DNA of 64,000 bases from the NCBI RefSeq assembly GCF_017377855.1, contig NZ_JAFREP010000015.1, positions 62,001 through 126,000 on the forward strand, written 5' to 3'. The notes beneath the pieces are model-generated. The model was given only the letters and a program-made list of their open reading frames with translations, had not been told where the DNA came from and did not search any database. This document shows, one piece after another, positions 42,479 through 51,668 of the stretch. This DNA is from Acanthopleuribacter pedis. Lineage in GTDB: Bacteria > Acidobacteriota > Holophagae > Acanthopleuribacterales > Acanthopleuribacteraceae. Position numbers and translations under genes: made by a program. Positions within the stretch are counted from its first letter, which is position 1; every line of letters begins with the position of its first letter.

Positions 42479-44974
42479 CTAAAGCGTGAGACGCTCTTGG
42501 AAAACCTCGCGCTTGTTCTGGTTTTGGGTTTGGTCGTAGAGGAAGAGGATGGTCTGGATCGCCTCTCGGGTAGCTGGATGGTCGTTACCGAATTGGCGCG
42601 CAAAGGTTTCGTAACAGGCGATCAGCAAGGGCTCGGCGCCCAGCATCAGTTTCTGGTCCATGTAGAGACGGCCGCGCAACAGTTGAAGCCGCAGACACAA
42701 CCGGTTTTCCGGCTCAAAATAGAAGGTCGCCGCCCGATAAGCGTAGCCGACCACCACCGCGGCCTCCTCAAAGCGGTATTGGGTACGCAGCCATTCGGCC
42801 CAAAGCGCTTCCAGCTCTAAGGCGCGCAGTTGGAAGCCACCGCCGAACTGGCGCACGGCCGAACGACTGCGCTCTAACCACAATCGTGCTTCTTCCGGTT
42901 TGTTTTGCGCAATCGCAATTTTGCCCCGCAAAACGCCACGCCAAAAATGTTCGAAGGCATACTCGGGTTCAGGCGCGGCGCCCTCCGCGGTTTCCGCAAG
43001 CTGAAGGGCGGCCTCGGCATCACCGACCCAAATCCAGGCATCCACCATTTCGTTGCGGGCCCGCAACGCCAAAATATGGGCCTCAACATCCCGCTCCTCG
43101 CTGGCAAGATGAATTTTCTCAAACAACGAAAGCGCCTGTGGGAATTGACCCAGCCGGGCCCGAATCCGCCCCTCCCAAAGGTGGAGTGACAGTTCATGAA
43201 TGGGCGATTCACGACGTACGTCGGCCACATGTCCGCTGACCGCGCGTAAGTCGCGCAAGACATCGCGGTAGTCACCCGCTGTTAAACGCAATGCAAGGAA
43301 ATTGAGCATAAATTCACGATGAATCGCCGAGGACGGGGAGCCCTGGGCGACAACGGCCTCATAAACGGCCCGACGCCGGCCCTCGAGAAACCGCCAGCGA
43401 AAGTTGGCGGGCAGCAACAGTTCACCCTCGACTAAACGACGGTAGGCCGCATAAACCGCGGCGGGCTCTTCATCCTCGGAACGGCCGTCAAGTTGGAGGT
43501 ACAACCAAAGCTCGCGAATGGCCATGGTCATCGGATGATCTTCGCCAAACACCAAACGCCCTTGCTTCAGTAGTTGGTCGGCTTGTTCCACGGCCTGCTC
43601 GGGTTTGCGATCCCGCACCAGAGCAACACATAACTCCAACCGCGTGCGTAGGGTGCGGGGATGCCAAGGGCCGTAGTTTCGTTCCAGAAGGGAGCAGCCG
43701 AAATCGAGCAGGTAAACCGCGTCGGTGGTGCGGCTTTCGTTGAGTAACTTTTTCCCGACCAGAACGGCGACCGCCGCTTGGATGCGCGGATGACGATCAA
43801 ATTCAATTTCAATGCGCTCGACGATTTCGCGAGGTTCCAAGGGAATGGCCACGGAAATCGAGGGCGATTGTTCCCACGGCGAAGCGGCCTCAAAATCCAC
43901 CACAAGGTCTTCGACGAAGTTTAAGATGGTCACGGCTTTTTGCGATTCGGCGGAAGCCTCCTGCCGCGAGGCGGCGGCCTCGTCCGCGGCTTGATAGGCA
44001 CGCAACATAGCGGCGGTGGTCCCTAGCAAGCCGGCAACCAAGGAGAGCAACACCAGGAAGGTCGCCAAAACGGGGTAACGGTTCTTTTGGATGAACTTAT
44101 AGATAAGGTACAAAGGGGTGGCGGGGGTGGCGGTCACCGGCTCGTTGGCAAGCAGTCGCCCCAGATCGGAAGCCAAGGCGAGTGCACTCTGATAACGATT
44201 CTCAGGCTCTTTTTGAATGCACTTCATGGTGATGTTCTGCAGGTCCTGGGGCAAGTCGGGTTGCACCCGTCCAATCGGCTCCGGTTCCTTTTCCATGACA
44301 TCCAACAACACTTCCACGGTGTTGTCACCGCTGAAGGGCGCACGGCCCACCAGCAGGAAATAAAGGGTGGCACCGAGGTTGTAAATATCGGAAGTGTGAT
44401 CAAGGTCGACCCGGCCCTCGGCCTGCTCCGGCGACATGTAAGCGGGCGATCCTTTTACCTCGCCTTCAATGGTGTTGCTGGGCGCGGTTTTTTGCTTGGC
44501 AACCCCGAAATCCATGAGGAACACATGGGCGACATCGCCGCGTTCCATCATGATGTTTTGCGGTTTGATATCGCGGTGAATCAAACCGCACTCATGGGCC
44601 TTGTGCAAACCCTCGGCAATTTTTTGGATGGCCAGCACTTTCTCGCGCAACGACATCAACCGCACGGCCCGATCCAAGGTAATCCCTTCAATGTATTGCA
44701 TCACCACGTAAGGAAAACCGCGCAACACCCCTGTTTCATAAACCTTACAAACATGCTCGTGATCGACGGTCGCTTGGTTCCGCGCCTCAATCATCATCTT
44801 CTGGGCGCGCTCCGGGTCGCCGGCATGATGCAAAATTTTTATGGCTACCCAGCGATTAAGCTGCTTGTCAAACGCCTGATAGACCCGGCCCATCGCACCT
44901 TTGCCCAGGAACTTCCATATTTCGTAGTGGTCGACCATTTCGCCGGGCTGTAACGGCACAAACTCATCATTCAT
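42479..44974 (-). CDS. Hanks-type Ser/Thr protein kinase with TPR-like C-terminus
   Basis: 831 residues. The kinase domain (about 15-275) is complete: GKGAMGRVYQA, VAIKIL, HRDIKPQN, MDFGVAK and SPAYMSPEQ. A membrane helix at about 310-335 (YPVLATFLVLLSLVAGLLG) is followed by a helical, TPR-like extracytoplasmic region to the end. Catalytic Lys, Asp and DFG Asp are all present, so it should be active. ATG 44974 follows GGAG at 9 nt; the codon before it is an in-frame TTG. Its substrate is unknown; a PP2C phosphatase at 32430-33197 could oppose it. Confidence 0.93.
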   Translation of the reverse strand: MNDEFVPLQPGEMVDHYEIWKFLGKGAMGRVYQAFDKQLNRWVAIKILHHAGDPERAQKMMIEARNQATVDHEHVCKVYETGVLRGFPYVVMQYIEGITLDRAVRLMSLREKVLAIQKIAEGLHKAHECGLIHRDIKPQNIMMERGDVAHVFLMDFGVAKQKTAPSNTIEGEVKGSPAYMSPEQAEGRVDLDHTSDIYNLGATLYFLLVGRAPFSGDNTVEVLLDVMEKEPEPIGRVQPDLPQDLQNITMKCIQKEPENRYQSALALASDLGRLLANEPVTATPATPLYLIYKFIQKNRYPVLATFLVLLSLVAGLLGTTAAMLRAYQAADEAAASRQEASAESQKAVTILNFVEDLVVDFEAASPWEQSPSISVAIPLEPREIVERIEIEFDRHPRIQAAVAVLVGKKLLNESRTTDAVYLLDFGCSLLERNYGPWHPRTLRTRLELCVALVRDRKPEQAVEQADQLLKQGRLVFGEDHPMTMAIRELWLYLQLDGRSEDEEPAAVYAAYRRLVEGELLLPANFRWRFLEGRRRAVYEAVVAQGSPSSAIHREFMLNFLALRLTAGDYRDVLRDLRAVSGHVADVRRESPIHELSLHLWEGRIRARLGQFPQALSLFEKIHLASEERDVEAHILALRARNEMVDAWIWVGDAEAALQLAETAEGAAPEPEYAFEHFWRGVLRGKIAIAQNKPEEARLWLERSRSAVRQFGGGFQLRALELEALWAEWLRTQYRFEEAAVVVGYAYRAATFYFEPENRLCLRLQLLRGRLYMDQKLMLGAEPLLIACYETFARQFGNDHPATREAIQTILFLYDQTQNQNKREVFQERLTL

Positions 44975-45282
44975 CAAAAACGTCTCCGCGAGCCTTGAGT
45001 CGCCACCACCACCCCGAATACGCGGTCTCGGCCAAAAACCGGCAGGCCACCCATGCGGTCGTTGCCGCGCTCGATGGGGAAATCGCGGCGGAACCCGTCA
45101 AAAAAGCTGGGCCGCGATCGGGAGAGATACCCGTGGCGAGAAAGGTCGGGAAAGGGGATTTTTATAGTAACACCAACACGGAACAATAATAAAGAATGGA
45201 CATGGTTAACCTTATGACCCCGAAACCCAACGCGAGACACACGAAGGATAACGGAACCCGGCGGACATCAGAAATGAAAACA
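44975..45282. other. Intergenic stretch between the Ser/Thr kinase and frr
   Basis: About 310 bp. Apart from the frr terminator at its right side I see nothing supported. A promoter for the kinase gene is presumably here but not recognisable. Confidence 0.5.
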
Positions 45283-45300
45283 GGCCGGCATGAACCGGCC
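45283..45300 (-). terminator. Intrinsic terminator after frr
   Basis: Perfect GGCCGG/CCGGCC stem with 6-nt loop, 27 nt past the frr stop, followed on the minus strand by TGTTTTCATTT. Confidence 0.72.
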
Positions 45301-45327
45301 CGCGGAAACGCAAAGAACCCAGGCGGG

Positions 45328-45885
45328 TTAAACGTCGAGAATCTCGCTCTCTTTGCCTTTGGTTAACTTGTCGATTTCGCCGACCTTGCCGTCGGTAATC
45401 TTCTGGATCTCATCCAGACCACGGTGCAGGTCGTCCTGCGAAATCTCTTTCTCCTTCTCCAACCCTTTCAAAGCGTCGTTCACATCGCGGCGAATGTTGC
45501 GCACCGCGGTTTTGGCGGCCTCGGCCAACTTGTGCACCTGCTTGACATATTCCTTGCGGCGCTCCTCCGTCAGTGGCGGAACGGAAATGCGAATCAGGGC
45601 GCCGTCGTTGTTGGGGGTCAAACCGAGGTTGGCACCGAGAATCGCTTTTTCAATCGGTCCCAACATGTTGGGTTCCCAGGGTTGAATGGTGATCAGGTTG
45701 GGCTCGGGATTGGCGAGCGCGGCTACCTGATTAATCGGCGTGGGCGAACCGTAGTAATCAACCTTTACCCCGTCAAAAACGGCCAAGGAAGCGCGACCGG
45801 TGCGCACTTTCGACAATTCGCCGGCAAACTTCTTGACGGCCTGTCCCATCCGGGTTTTCGCATCTGCATAATGTTCGTCTAACAT
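45328..45885 (-). CDS. frr: Ribosome recycling factor
   Basis: 185 residues, the normal RRF length. It has the three-helix bundle and small beta domain: RTGRASLAVFDGVKVDYYGS, NQVAALANPEPNLITIQPWE, and RISVPPLTEERRKEYVKQ. It splits post-termination ribosomes with EF-G. GGAGG lies 4 nt before the ATG, inside the end of pyrH (7-nt overlap), the common pyrH-frr pairing. Confidence 0.98.
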   Translation of the reverse strand: MLDEHYADAKTRMGQAVKKFAGELSKVRTGRASLAVFDGVKVDYYGSPTPINQVAALANPEPNLITIQPWEPNMLGPIEKAILGANLGLTPNNDGALIRISVPPLTEERRKEYVKQVHKLAEAAKTAVRNIRRDVNDALKGLEKEKEISQDDLHRGLDEIQKITDGKVGEIDKLTKGKESEILDV

Positions 45886-46601
45886 GATTCCTCCACTAGG
45901 GTTCCGATTTCTTCACCACATACCGCTTTGACAATGTTGCCGGGTTTGGTCATTTGGAACACAAGGATCGGCATTTTATTGTCCATACACAGGGAAATGG
46001 CGGTAGCGTCCATCACCTTGAGCTGCTTCTCAAGCACATTCATGTGACTGGTCCGCTCGATTCGCTGGGCGTTGGGATTTTTCACCGGATCTTCGGTGTA
46101 AATCCCGTCAACTTTGGTCGCTTTCATAATAATGTCGGCACCCACCTCAACCGCGCGCAATGCGGCGGCGGTATCCGTTGTAAAAAAGGGGTTGCCGGTT
46201 CCGGCGGCAAAAATCACAATGCGGCCGGATTTCAAGTGGTGCATCGCCCGAGGACGGGTATAGGTTTCGGCGACTTGGCGCATATCAAAAGCGCTGAGGA
46301 CACGGGTGGGAATTTCGTGTTTTTCAAATGCGTCTTGCAACGACAGGCTGTTCATGACGGTCGCCAGCATGCCCATGTAATCCGCGGTGGCGCGCACCAT
46401 GCCGGCGGCCGCATTGGAAACGCCGCGAAAAATATTGCCGCCGCCGACCACCACGGCAACCTGAATGCCCATACGATGGACTTCGCGGATTTGTGACGTA
46501 AGGGAAGCCACCGTATCGGGGTCCACCCCGAACTCACGTGGTCCCATGAGGGCTTCGCCCGAGAGCTTCAACAAAATACGTTGGTATTTAGGTTCGGACA
46601 A
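45879..46601 (-). CDS. pyrH: UMP kinase
   Basis: 240 residues. KYQRILLKLSGEALMG opens the amino-acid-kinase fold, VVGGGNIFRG and the DTAAALRA and MKATKVDGIYTEDP segments follow, all canonical. It converts UMP to UDP. The start is TTG 46601, with GAGGAGG 7 nt upstream; the frame continues to 46700 but those 33 residues are not family-like. It is co-transcribed with frr. Confidence 0.96.
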   Translation of the reverse strand: MSEPKYQRILLKLSGEALMGPREFGVDPDTVASLTSQIREVHRMGIQVAVVVGGGNIFRGVSNAAAGMVRATADYMGMLATVMNSLSLQDAFEKHEIPTRVLSAFDMRQVAETYTRPRAMHHLKSGRIVIFAAGTGNPFFTTDTAAALRAVEVGADIIMKATKVDGIYTEDPVKNPNAQRIERTSHMNVLEKQLKVMDATAISLCMDNKMPILVFQMTKPGNIVKAVCGEEIGTLVEESC

Positions 46602-46790
46602 GGGATTTCCTCCTCGGGATGGGATGCCGTATTCTAACCTATATCGCGGGCTTCTCACCAACGATCTATCCCCCGCAAAAATTTCCCCACAAAAGGCCAC
46701 ACCCGGACAGGTAAAACATTGATGACGCGGAATTTGTCAACCCCCGCCCGGACACAAAACCCGGCCGTCAACCACCCCGACGGGCCCACA

Positions 46791-46830
46791 ACCAAAAAAC
46801 CCCGCCGAGTCAACGGCGGGGTTTTTTGGT
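46791..46830. terminator. Strong terminator after ychF
   Basis: A 17-bp stem ACCAAAAAACCCCGCCG with its complement and a 6-nt loop, 20 nt past the ychF stop. A/T runs on both sides let it work in either direction. Confidence 0.93.
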
Positions 46831-46849
46831 CGATGACTTTTTCGGTCGT

Positions 46850-47932
46850 TTACACGTTGAACTTAAAGTGCATGATGTCGCCGTCGGCAACCACATATTC
46901 CTTGCCTTCTTGACGCATCACCCCGTTGTTGCGGATTTCAGCCTCGGATTGGTGCTTCTCCAAATCGGCGATGGTAAACACCTCTGCTCGGATAAAACCG
47001 CGCTCAAAATCAGTGTGAATCACACCCGCGGCTTCAGGCGCCTTCGCCCCGACCCGAACGGTCCAAGCCCGGATCTCTTTCTTACCGGCGGTAAAATAAC
47101 TTTGCAAACCCAGCAAGCGGTAGGTTTCGCGGGTCAAGGCATGCAAACCGGGCTCTTCCAACCCCAGTTCACTCAAAAATTCAGCGGCCTCTTCCGCTTC
47201 CATGTCGGACAGTTCCGATTCAATTTTGCCCGAGATCAACACAACCCCGGCCTGCGCTTTGGCGGCATGCTCACGCAGCGCGGCGACCTGGGCATTCTCT
47301 TCACCCAACTCATCCTCGTGAACGTTGGCGATGTAAAGCACCTCTTTCATGGACAACAGGAACATGGGCTTCAAGGCCTCGCGCTCCAGCTCGCTAAAAT
47401 CAGCGTGGGCCAACCACTGGCCGTCGTTGAGCTTGTCCAAGGCAGCCCGGATCGCGGCGGCTTGGGTTTTGGATTCTTTATCCGGCATTTTGGCGATGCG
47501 CTTCAAGCGTTTTTCCAAGGAGTCCATGTCCGCCAACATCAGCTCGGTTTCAATGGTTTCCACATCGCGCATGGCGTCGACGCTGCCGTCAACGTGGATC
47601 ACATCGCCCTCAAAACAACGAACAACATGCAAAATCGCATCGACCTGGCGGATATTGGCGAGGAATTGGTTGCCGAGGCCTTCGCCTTTACTGGCGCCGC
47701 GCACCAAACCGGCAATATCGACAATTTCCAAGGCCGCGGGAATCACCTTCTCGGTGGTAATAAACTTTTGAATCTGCTTGAGGCGCGGGTCCGGGACCGG
47801 AACCACCCCGACATTGGGGTCGATGGTACAAAAAGGGTAGTTGGCGCTTTGCGCTTTCCCCGAAGTTAACGCATTAAAAATCGTGGATTTGCCCACATTG
47901 GGTAAGCCGACGATACCCGCCGATAAGCTCAT
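46850..47932 (-). CDS. ychF: Redox-regulated ATPase YchF (Obg-like)
   Basis: 360 residues starting [20 protein letters not shown]. The G1 loop GLPNVGKST, the [10 protein letters not shown] switch, [20 protein letters not shown], and a C-terminal TGS domain (about 275-360, [18 protein letters not shown] then [20 protein letters not shown]) are all typical. YchF prefers ATP over GTP and binds ribosomes. GGAGG lies 6 nt before ATG 47932; the frame open to 48001 is not used. Confidence 0.97.
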   Translation of the reverse strand: MSLSAGIVGLPNVGKSTIFNALTSGKAQSANYPFCTIDPNVGVVPVPDPRLKQIQKFITTEKVIPAALEIVDIAGLVRGASKGEGLGNQFLANIRQVDAILHVVRCFEGDVIHVDGSVDAMRDVETIETELMLADMDSLEKRLKRIAKMPDKESKTQAAAIRAALDKLNDGQWLAHADFSELEREALKPMFLLSMKEVLYIANVHEDELGEENAQVAALREHAAKAQAGVVLISGKIESELSDMEAEEAAEFLSELGLEEPGLHALTRETYRLLGLQSYFTAGKKEIRAWTVRVGAKAPEAAGVIHTDFERGFIRAEVFTIADLEKHQSEAEIRNNGVMRQEGKEYVVADGDIMHFKFNV

Positions 47933-48072
47933 TTCCCGCCTCCGAAAACGACGCCCGCGGACGTCAAAAAATAACAGCCGACCCATTGCGGCGCCGGGCA
48001 TTGTAGCACAAGGAGGGGATGGAAGGGTGCCCCCACTCGGGTTTGATTGGCCGCGGCTCGGCTTGGGTTCCT

Positions 48073-48295
48073 TTATTTCTCGGGATCGCGGGATCGGTCG
48101 AGGATGCGGCCCTACCCTTCAACCCCTTTTCCGCCCAACCTCCGGTTGCGCTCACCTATTCCCGACGCGGATGAAGCCGAACCTTCGAAAAACCATCATT
48201 CCGAAGGCACGGCTTCATCCGCGGCCGGGAATTGCCACAAGAGGGCGCCCACGCCCGCCCGCATCTTCCATCCATCCTCACATCCCGCGAAATAA
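48073..48295. mobile_element. Family C inverted-repeat element
   Basis: Arms 48073-48109 and 48259-48295 are complementary at about 28 of 37 positions (end sequence TTATTTC...GATGCGG). The 223-bp element fills most of the gap between ychF and the cyclic-nucleotide gene and has no gene inside. A related fragment lies at 41845-41930. Confidence 0.55.
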
Positions 48296-48353
48296 CGGAT
48301 ACCACGCCCTGCCAAATAGGGCGCATCCATCCACCAAACCAAAAAGATCCGCG

Positions 48354-48818
48354 TTAAAAGCCGCTGTTAGCCAGGCTCATGATCACTTGGAATTTTTCGT
48401 TGGTGGTGCGTAGGCGGTCGGTGAGGGTACGACAAAAGGCCCACAGGAACTTGTAAGCAATCGCTTGATTGCGGTCAAACAGGGCCACCAAATCCTGCAT
48501 GGTGATGGCAAACAACGAGGTTTGCACGTGCGCAATGGCATAAGCCGAACGATCCTGGCGGTCAAACAAGGCCATCTCGCCGAAAAAGCTGCGGGATTCT
48601 AAAACAGCCAGCGCTTCTTCCGTACCGTTGTGCATTTTGGAAATACGCACGGAACCGGAAACGACGAGGTAAATGGTGTCGCCGGGATCACCTTCTTTGA
48701 AAATCACCGTGTCGGCGTTGTAATTTTTGACACAGCCAATCATGACCACTTCGAGCAACTCATCTTCTGTGAGCTCGTTAAACAACACGGTCTGACGCAA
48801 AAACTCTTGGCTGAGCAA
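48354..48818 (-). CDS. Cyclic-nucleotide-binding domain protein
   Basis: 154 residues forming one cNMP-binding beta-barrel with flanking helices (FNELTEDELLEVV, then FKEGDPGDTIYLVVSGSV). The phosphate-binding cassette is FFGEMALFDRQDRSA, with the Glu and Arg that contact cyclic nucleotides. There is no DNA-binding domain, so it is a sensor or adaptor and not a CRP regulator. The start is TTG 48818 with GGGAG 8 nt upstream. It follows the small membrane gene by 32 nt and the CheY gene is upstream of that. Confidence 0.88.
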   Translation of the reverse strand: MLSQEFLRQTVLFNELTEDELLEVVMIGCVKNYNADTVIFKEGDPGDTIYLVVSGSVRISKMHNGTEEALAVLESRSFFGEMALFDRQDRSAYAIAHVQTSLFAITMQDLVALFDRNQAIAYKFLWAFCRTLTDRLRTTNEKFQVIMSLANSGF

Positions 48819-48850
48819 TTCAGGTGCTCCCGACAGGAAAAGAAAGAGGG

Positions 48851-49135
48851 TTAGAGATTGTCATGGATCGTTTTGAGTTGACGACCCATGTCCTGATTGA
48901 CACGCTCCAGTTTAGCAAGGTTCTCATTCTTGGAATCGTTAATCAAACTTTCGATTTTCTTTTCGAAACTGACAACGTGTTTGGTGAGTTCGGTAATGCG
49001 TTCCTGTAACTCTTGTGTTTCCGCAAGCTGACGACCGCGGTTGGGGTCGGGCTGCTTAAGAATGAAAATCACCACGGAAAGGAGGATGGCGTTAAGGATT
49101 CCGAAGATCAGGCCAAGGAAGACAAACGTCTGCAT
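48851..49135 (-). CDS. Small membrane protein with coiled coil
   Basis: 94 residues. One membrane helix (about 4-26, FVFLGLIFGILNAILLSVVIFIL) is followed by a heptad-like helix (about 38-94). Short, single-pass, with an extended coiled coil, it could be an anchor or oligomeriser. No family is recognised. It sits between cheY and the cyclic-nucleotide gene, all on one strand, perhaps one transcription unit. Confidence 0.7.
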   Translation of the reverse strand: MQTFVFLGLIFGILNAILLSVVIFILKQPDPNRGRQLAETQELQERITELTKHVVSFEKKIESLINDSKNENLAKLERVNQDMGRQLKTIHDNL

Positions 49136-49236
49136 GAAGCCAACCTAACAAAGGGACGGGCATGGTGAGAAGCGTGTCAAAACGTCGCGGACGAAAGCCA
49201 CGCCTATCGTTCATGGTAGAAGGGAGGGGACTTGTT

Positions 49237-49263
49237 CGGCCGCGAAACAGGAGCTCGCGGCCG
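49237..49263 (-). terminator. Possible terminator or stem-loop after cheY
   Basis: Perfect 9-bp stem CGGCCGCGA/TCGCGGCCG with a 9-nt loop, 19 nt past the cheY stop. The U-run is weak. Confidence 0.45.
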
Positions 49264-49281
49264 TCCGTTCAGTCACCCCGA

Positions 49282-49644
49282 CTAAGAGTTAATCAAGAGT
49301 TCGATTTTCTCTTTGAGGGTTTCAGGCGTGAACGGTTTGACAACATAGTTGTTAACCCCAGCCTGCAAAGCTTCAACGATATCCTCTTTGGCGGCGTTGG
49401 TCGTTACCATGAGGATCGGTACTTCTTTGTAGGGGCCGGAACGCACTCTTTTCACAAATTCAAGACCGTCCATCTCGGGCATGTTCCAGTCGGTAATGAT
49501 GACGTCAACGCCGCCTTCATCCAACTTTTGGAGCCCGGTCTTGCCGTTATCGGCCTGAACGACGTCTTTATAACCAATGCGGGCAAGCGTATTAATAATG
49601 ATGCGTCGCATGGTGGTTGAATCATCAATCGTCAGGATTTTCAA
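49282..49644 (-). CDS. Stand-alone CheY-like response regulator
   Basis: 120 residues, one receiver domain with no output. It has TIDDSTTMRR, phospho-acceptor Asp52 in ITDWNMPEMDG, Thr81, and Lys103 in NYVVKPFT. The DWNMP and YVVKPFT strings and overall spacing are those of chemotaxis CheY. The alpha4-beta5-alpha5 face that binds the FliM N-terminus keeps an Ile (89) and Tyr100. The start is TTG 49644, 6 nt after AGGAGG; a TTG two codons earlier touches the ribosome site. No che or flagellar gene lies near. Confidence 0.92.
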   Translation of the reverse strand: MKILTIDDSTTMRRIIINTLARIGYKDVVQADNGKTGLQKLDEGGVDVIITDWNMPEMDGLEFVKRVRSGPYKEVPILMVTTNAAKEDIVEALQAGVNNYVVKPFTPETLKEKIELLINS

Positions 49645-49815
49645 AATCAACCTCCTGGGGTTAGCTCTTGGAGTTTTTTTCGGAGATGCCTTATCCTACC
49701 GAGGTTGACACAAAAGAATCAATACCGGAAACACGATGGTACCCATAGAGTCCCGGAGAATATTGCGGATCTTTTGCAGTTCGAAAAGGTTAAAGCACGC
49801 CCATTCTAACCGATG

Positions 49816-51120
49816 TCACGGATTGAACGGAAGCAAAACTTGGACAAGTTCACCTTTCTTCAGAGCATCACCCGGCAAGACCCGGAGCAAGGCCTGACAG
49901 AAGGAAAAACGGGTCACATCACCGGAGCCACTCGTCGTCAAAGGCATCACCGAGAAGCCTGCCGCCCGCCGTACCACCCGCGCGGGAACAAATAACGGCA
50001 AACGCCCCCCATTACGCACATCACCTTCCAAGGGAAGCTGGATAAAACCGGGCGGGGTCAAAGCGCCCACCTGGAGTCCACGCACCAACGGCTGAACAAA
50101 CAACAAGGTCCCTACCAAAGAAGATACCGGGTTCCCAGGCAAACCGAGCATCAGGGTGCCGGCGCTGTGTTTTCCGAACCACACGGGTTTGCCGGGTTTC
50201 ATGCGTACTTTGTGAAAAAGCGGCTGAAAACCGGCCTGAGCGGCGGCCCGAGGTACGTGATCAAATTCGCCCATGGACACGCCGCCGGTCACCACCACCA
50301 CATCCAAATCGGTGCAACGGGCCAAGGCGGACTCGGTTTCCGCCAAATCATCGGGCAAAACCCCCAGATGCTGTAGCTCCAGCGCGCTGTCGCCGAGCCC
50401 GGCGGGCCCAAGCGCGAAGGTGCCGGTCGAGCCCGACAGCGCGGCGGCAACGGCCAGGGCGTTGCTGTTGTATATCTGCCCCGGTCGCAACTCGCGACGG
50501 TAATCGACGACCTCGTCACCCGTGGTGGCAACGCCGACCCGAATCGGACGACGCACGGAGACCCGTCGCACCCCTTGGGACAACAAGGCGGCCAACATCG
50601 GCGCGGTAACCCGTGTGCCGGCCGGCGCGAGAACCTCGCCACGTGCGATATTCTCGCCGCGACGCCGAATATGCCGACCGACGATCAGCTCGTTTTGAAG
50701 ATGGGCGATCTCGGGTTCACCCGGGGTAAAGGAAACATCCTCAACCATTACCACGGTGTCGCAGGTACTGGGAATCGGCGCGCCGGTCATAATGCGAACA
50801 CAATTTTGGCCAATAGGTTTGGCATCGTCTGGAACATCGCCGGCGGCCACGGTGGCGACAACCGGGCAAGCCAGCGGTTCACCCGGCTTTTTAAGCGCGG
50901 CGCTCAAGGCGATGCCGTCCATGGCACTCTGGTCAAACGGCGGATTATCGCAACGGGCGACGACGGTTTCCGCGAGCACCCGCCCCAAGGCGGCCTCGAC
51001 CGGCAAGGAGGGGTTGGCGGGGGCCGGGGATACAGCGGCGACGGTTTCGGCCAACAGCCGCCAAGCTTCCTCGAGTTCGATCATAAAAGGATGAGCGGGC
51101 CTGTGATGGGCGCCGGCCAT
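49816..51120 (-). CDS. moeA: Molybdopterin molybdotransferase MoeA
   Basis: 434 residues. The family motifs are AxCDNPPFDQSAMDGIAL, GDVPDDAKPIGQNCVRIMTGAPIP, RPIRVGVATTGDEV, VVVTGGVSMGEFDHV and GLPGNPVSSLVG. MoeA inserts molybdate into molybdopterin-AMP to make Mo cofactor. ATG 51120 has GGAGG 4 nt upstream; ATG 51084 is an alternative. No other mo-gene or molybdoenzyme is nearby. Confidence 0.95.
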   Translation of the reverse strand: MAGAHHRPAHPFMIELEEAWRLLAETVAAVSPAPANPSLPVEAALGRVLAETVVARCDNPPFDQSAMDGIALSAALKKPGEPLACPVVATVAAGDVPDDAKPIGQNCVRIMTGAPIPSTCDTVVMVEDVSFTPGEPEIAHLQNELIVGRHIRRRGENIARGEVLAPAGTRVTAPMLAALLSQGVRRVSVRRPIRVGVATTGDEVVDYRRELRPGQIYNSNALAVAAALSGSTGTFALGPAGLGDSALELQHLGVLPDDLAETESALARCTDLDVVVVTGGVSMGEFDHVPRAAAQAGFQPLFHKVRMKPGKPVWFGKHSAGTLMLGLPGNPVSSLVGTLLFVQPLVRGLQVGALTPPGFIQLPLEGDVRNGGRLPLFVPARVVRRAAGFSVMPLTTSGSGDVTRFSFCQALLRVLPGDALKKGELVQVLLPFNP

Positions 51121-51170
51121 AAAACCTCCAAAACGTGATTAGAATAAAACACCGGCATTTTACCTAAGCG

Positions 51171-51331
51171 GCGCGATAAGCGTGAGGGATTTCCGCTAAA
51201 AGTCTGGAGCGAAATGGCTTGAAAAAAGCAAGCCGGGGTCGCGCACGACCGCACCCGCCGGATGCGGTCGTGCATTTTCACAGGCCCTTGCAGCCCAGAG
51301 GTTTGGCTAAAATCACCGCGACTTATCGCGC
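51171..51331. mobile_element. Family B inverted-repeat element, copy B1
   Basis: 161 bp with imperfect ~30-bp inverted ends (GCGCGATAAG at 51171-51180 matches the complement of 51322-51331). A perfect 11-bp hairpin is at 51243-51253/51263-51273. The 161-bp copy at 57230-57390 is collinear and alike throughout. A third GCGCGATAAG is at 51354-51363. No gene is inside. Confidence 0.72.
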
Positions 51332-51668
51332 TTCTTTAGGTTCGAAGACCAAGGCGCGATAAGACCAAAGATCGCCGCAAGAGAAAGTGAGGTAGCTGTT
51401 GACATTTCAAAAGGAGCCAAGCCTAATTGTTGGTTTGGGTTGCAGCGGTCATTGTGTTAAAGTTTGTCTTCAACCTAAGCTATGCGATTTCTGGCGAGGA
51501 TTTGCCCAAGCCGTTGACCTCCAACGCATGGTGAACCTGCCGGGTGTGCTGTATTCAAAAAAGAAGCCCACCACCAACCTTGAGTTTAGGTTTAATCATG
51601 TGCTCTGATTGCAACATCCATGAAGCTTTTTCACCAACCATTCGGCTGGAATCATTCAAGGAGCCTCT

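Noticed and set aside
42078-42482. 134-residue plus-strand frame
   Set aside because: It crosses element A2, and its repeats encode the 16-bp array. It has no ribosome site and no family signal.
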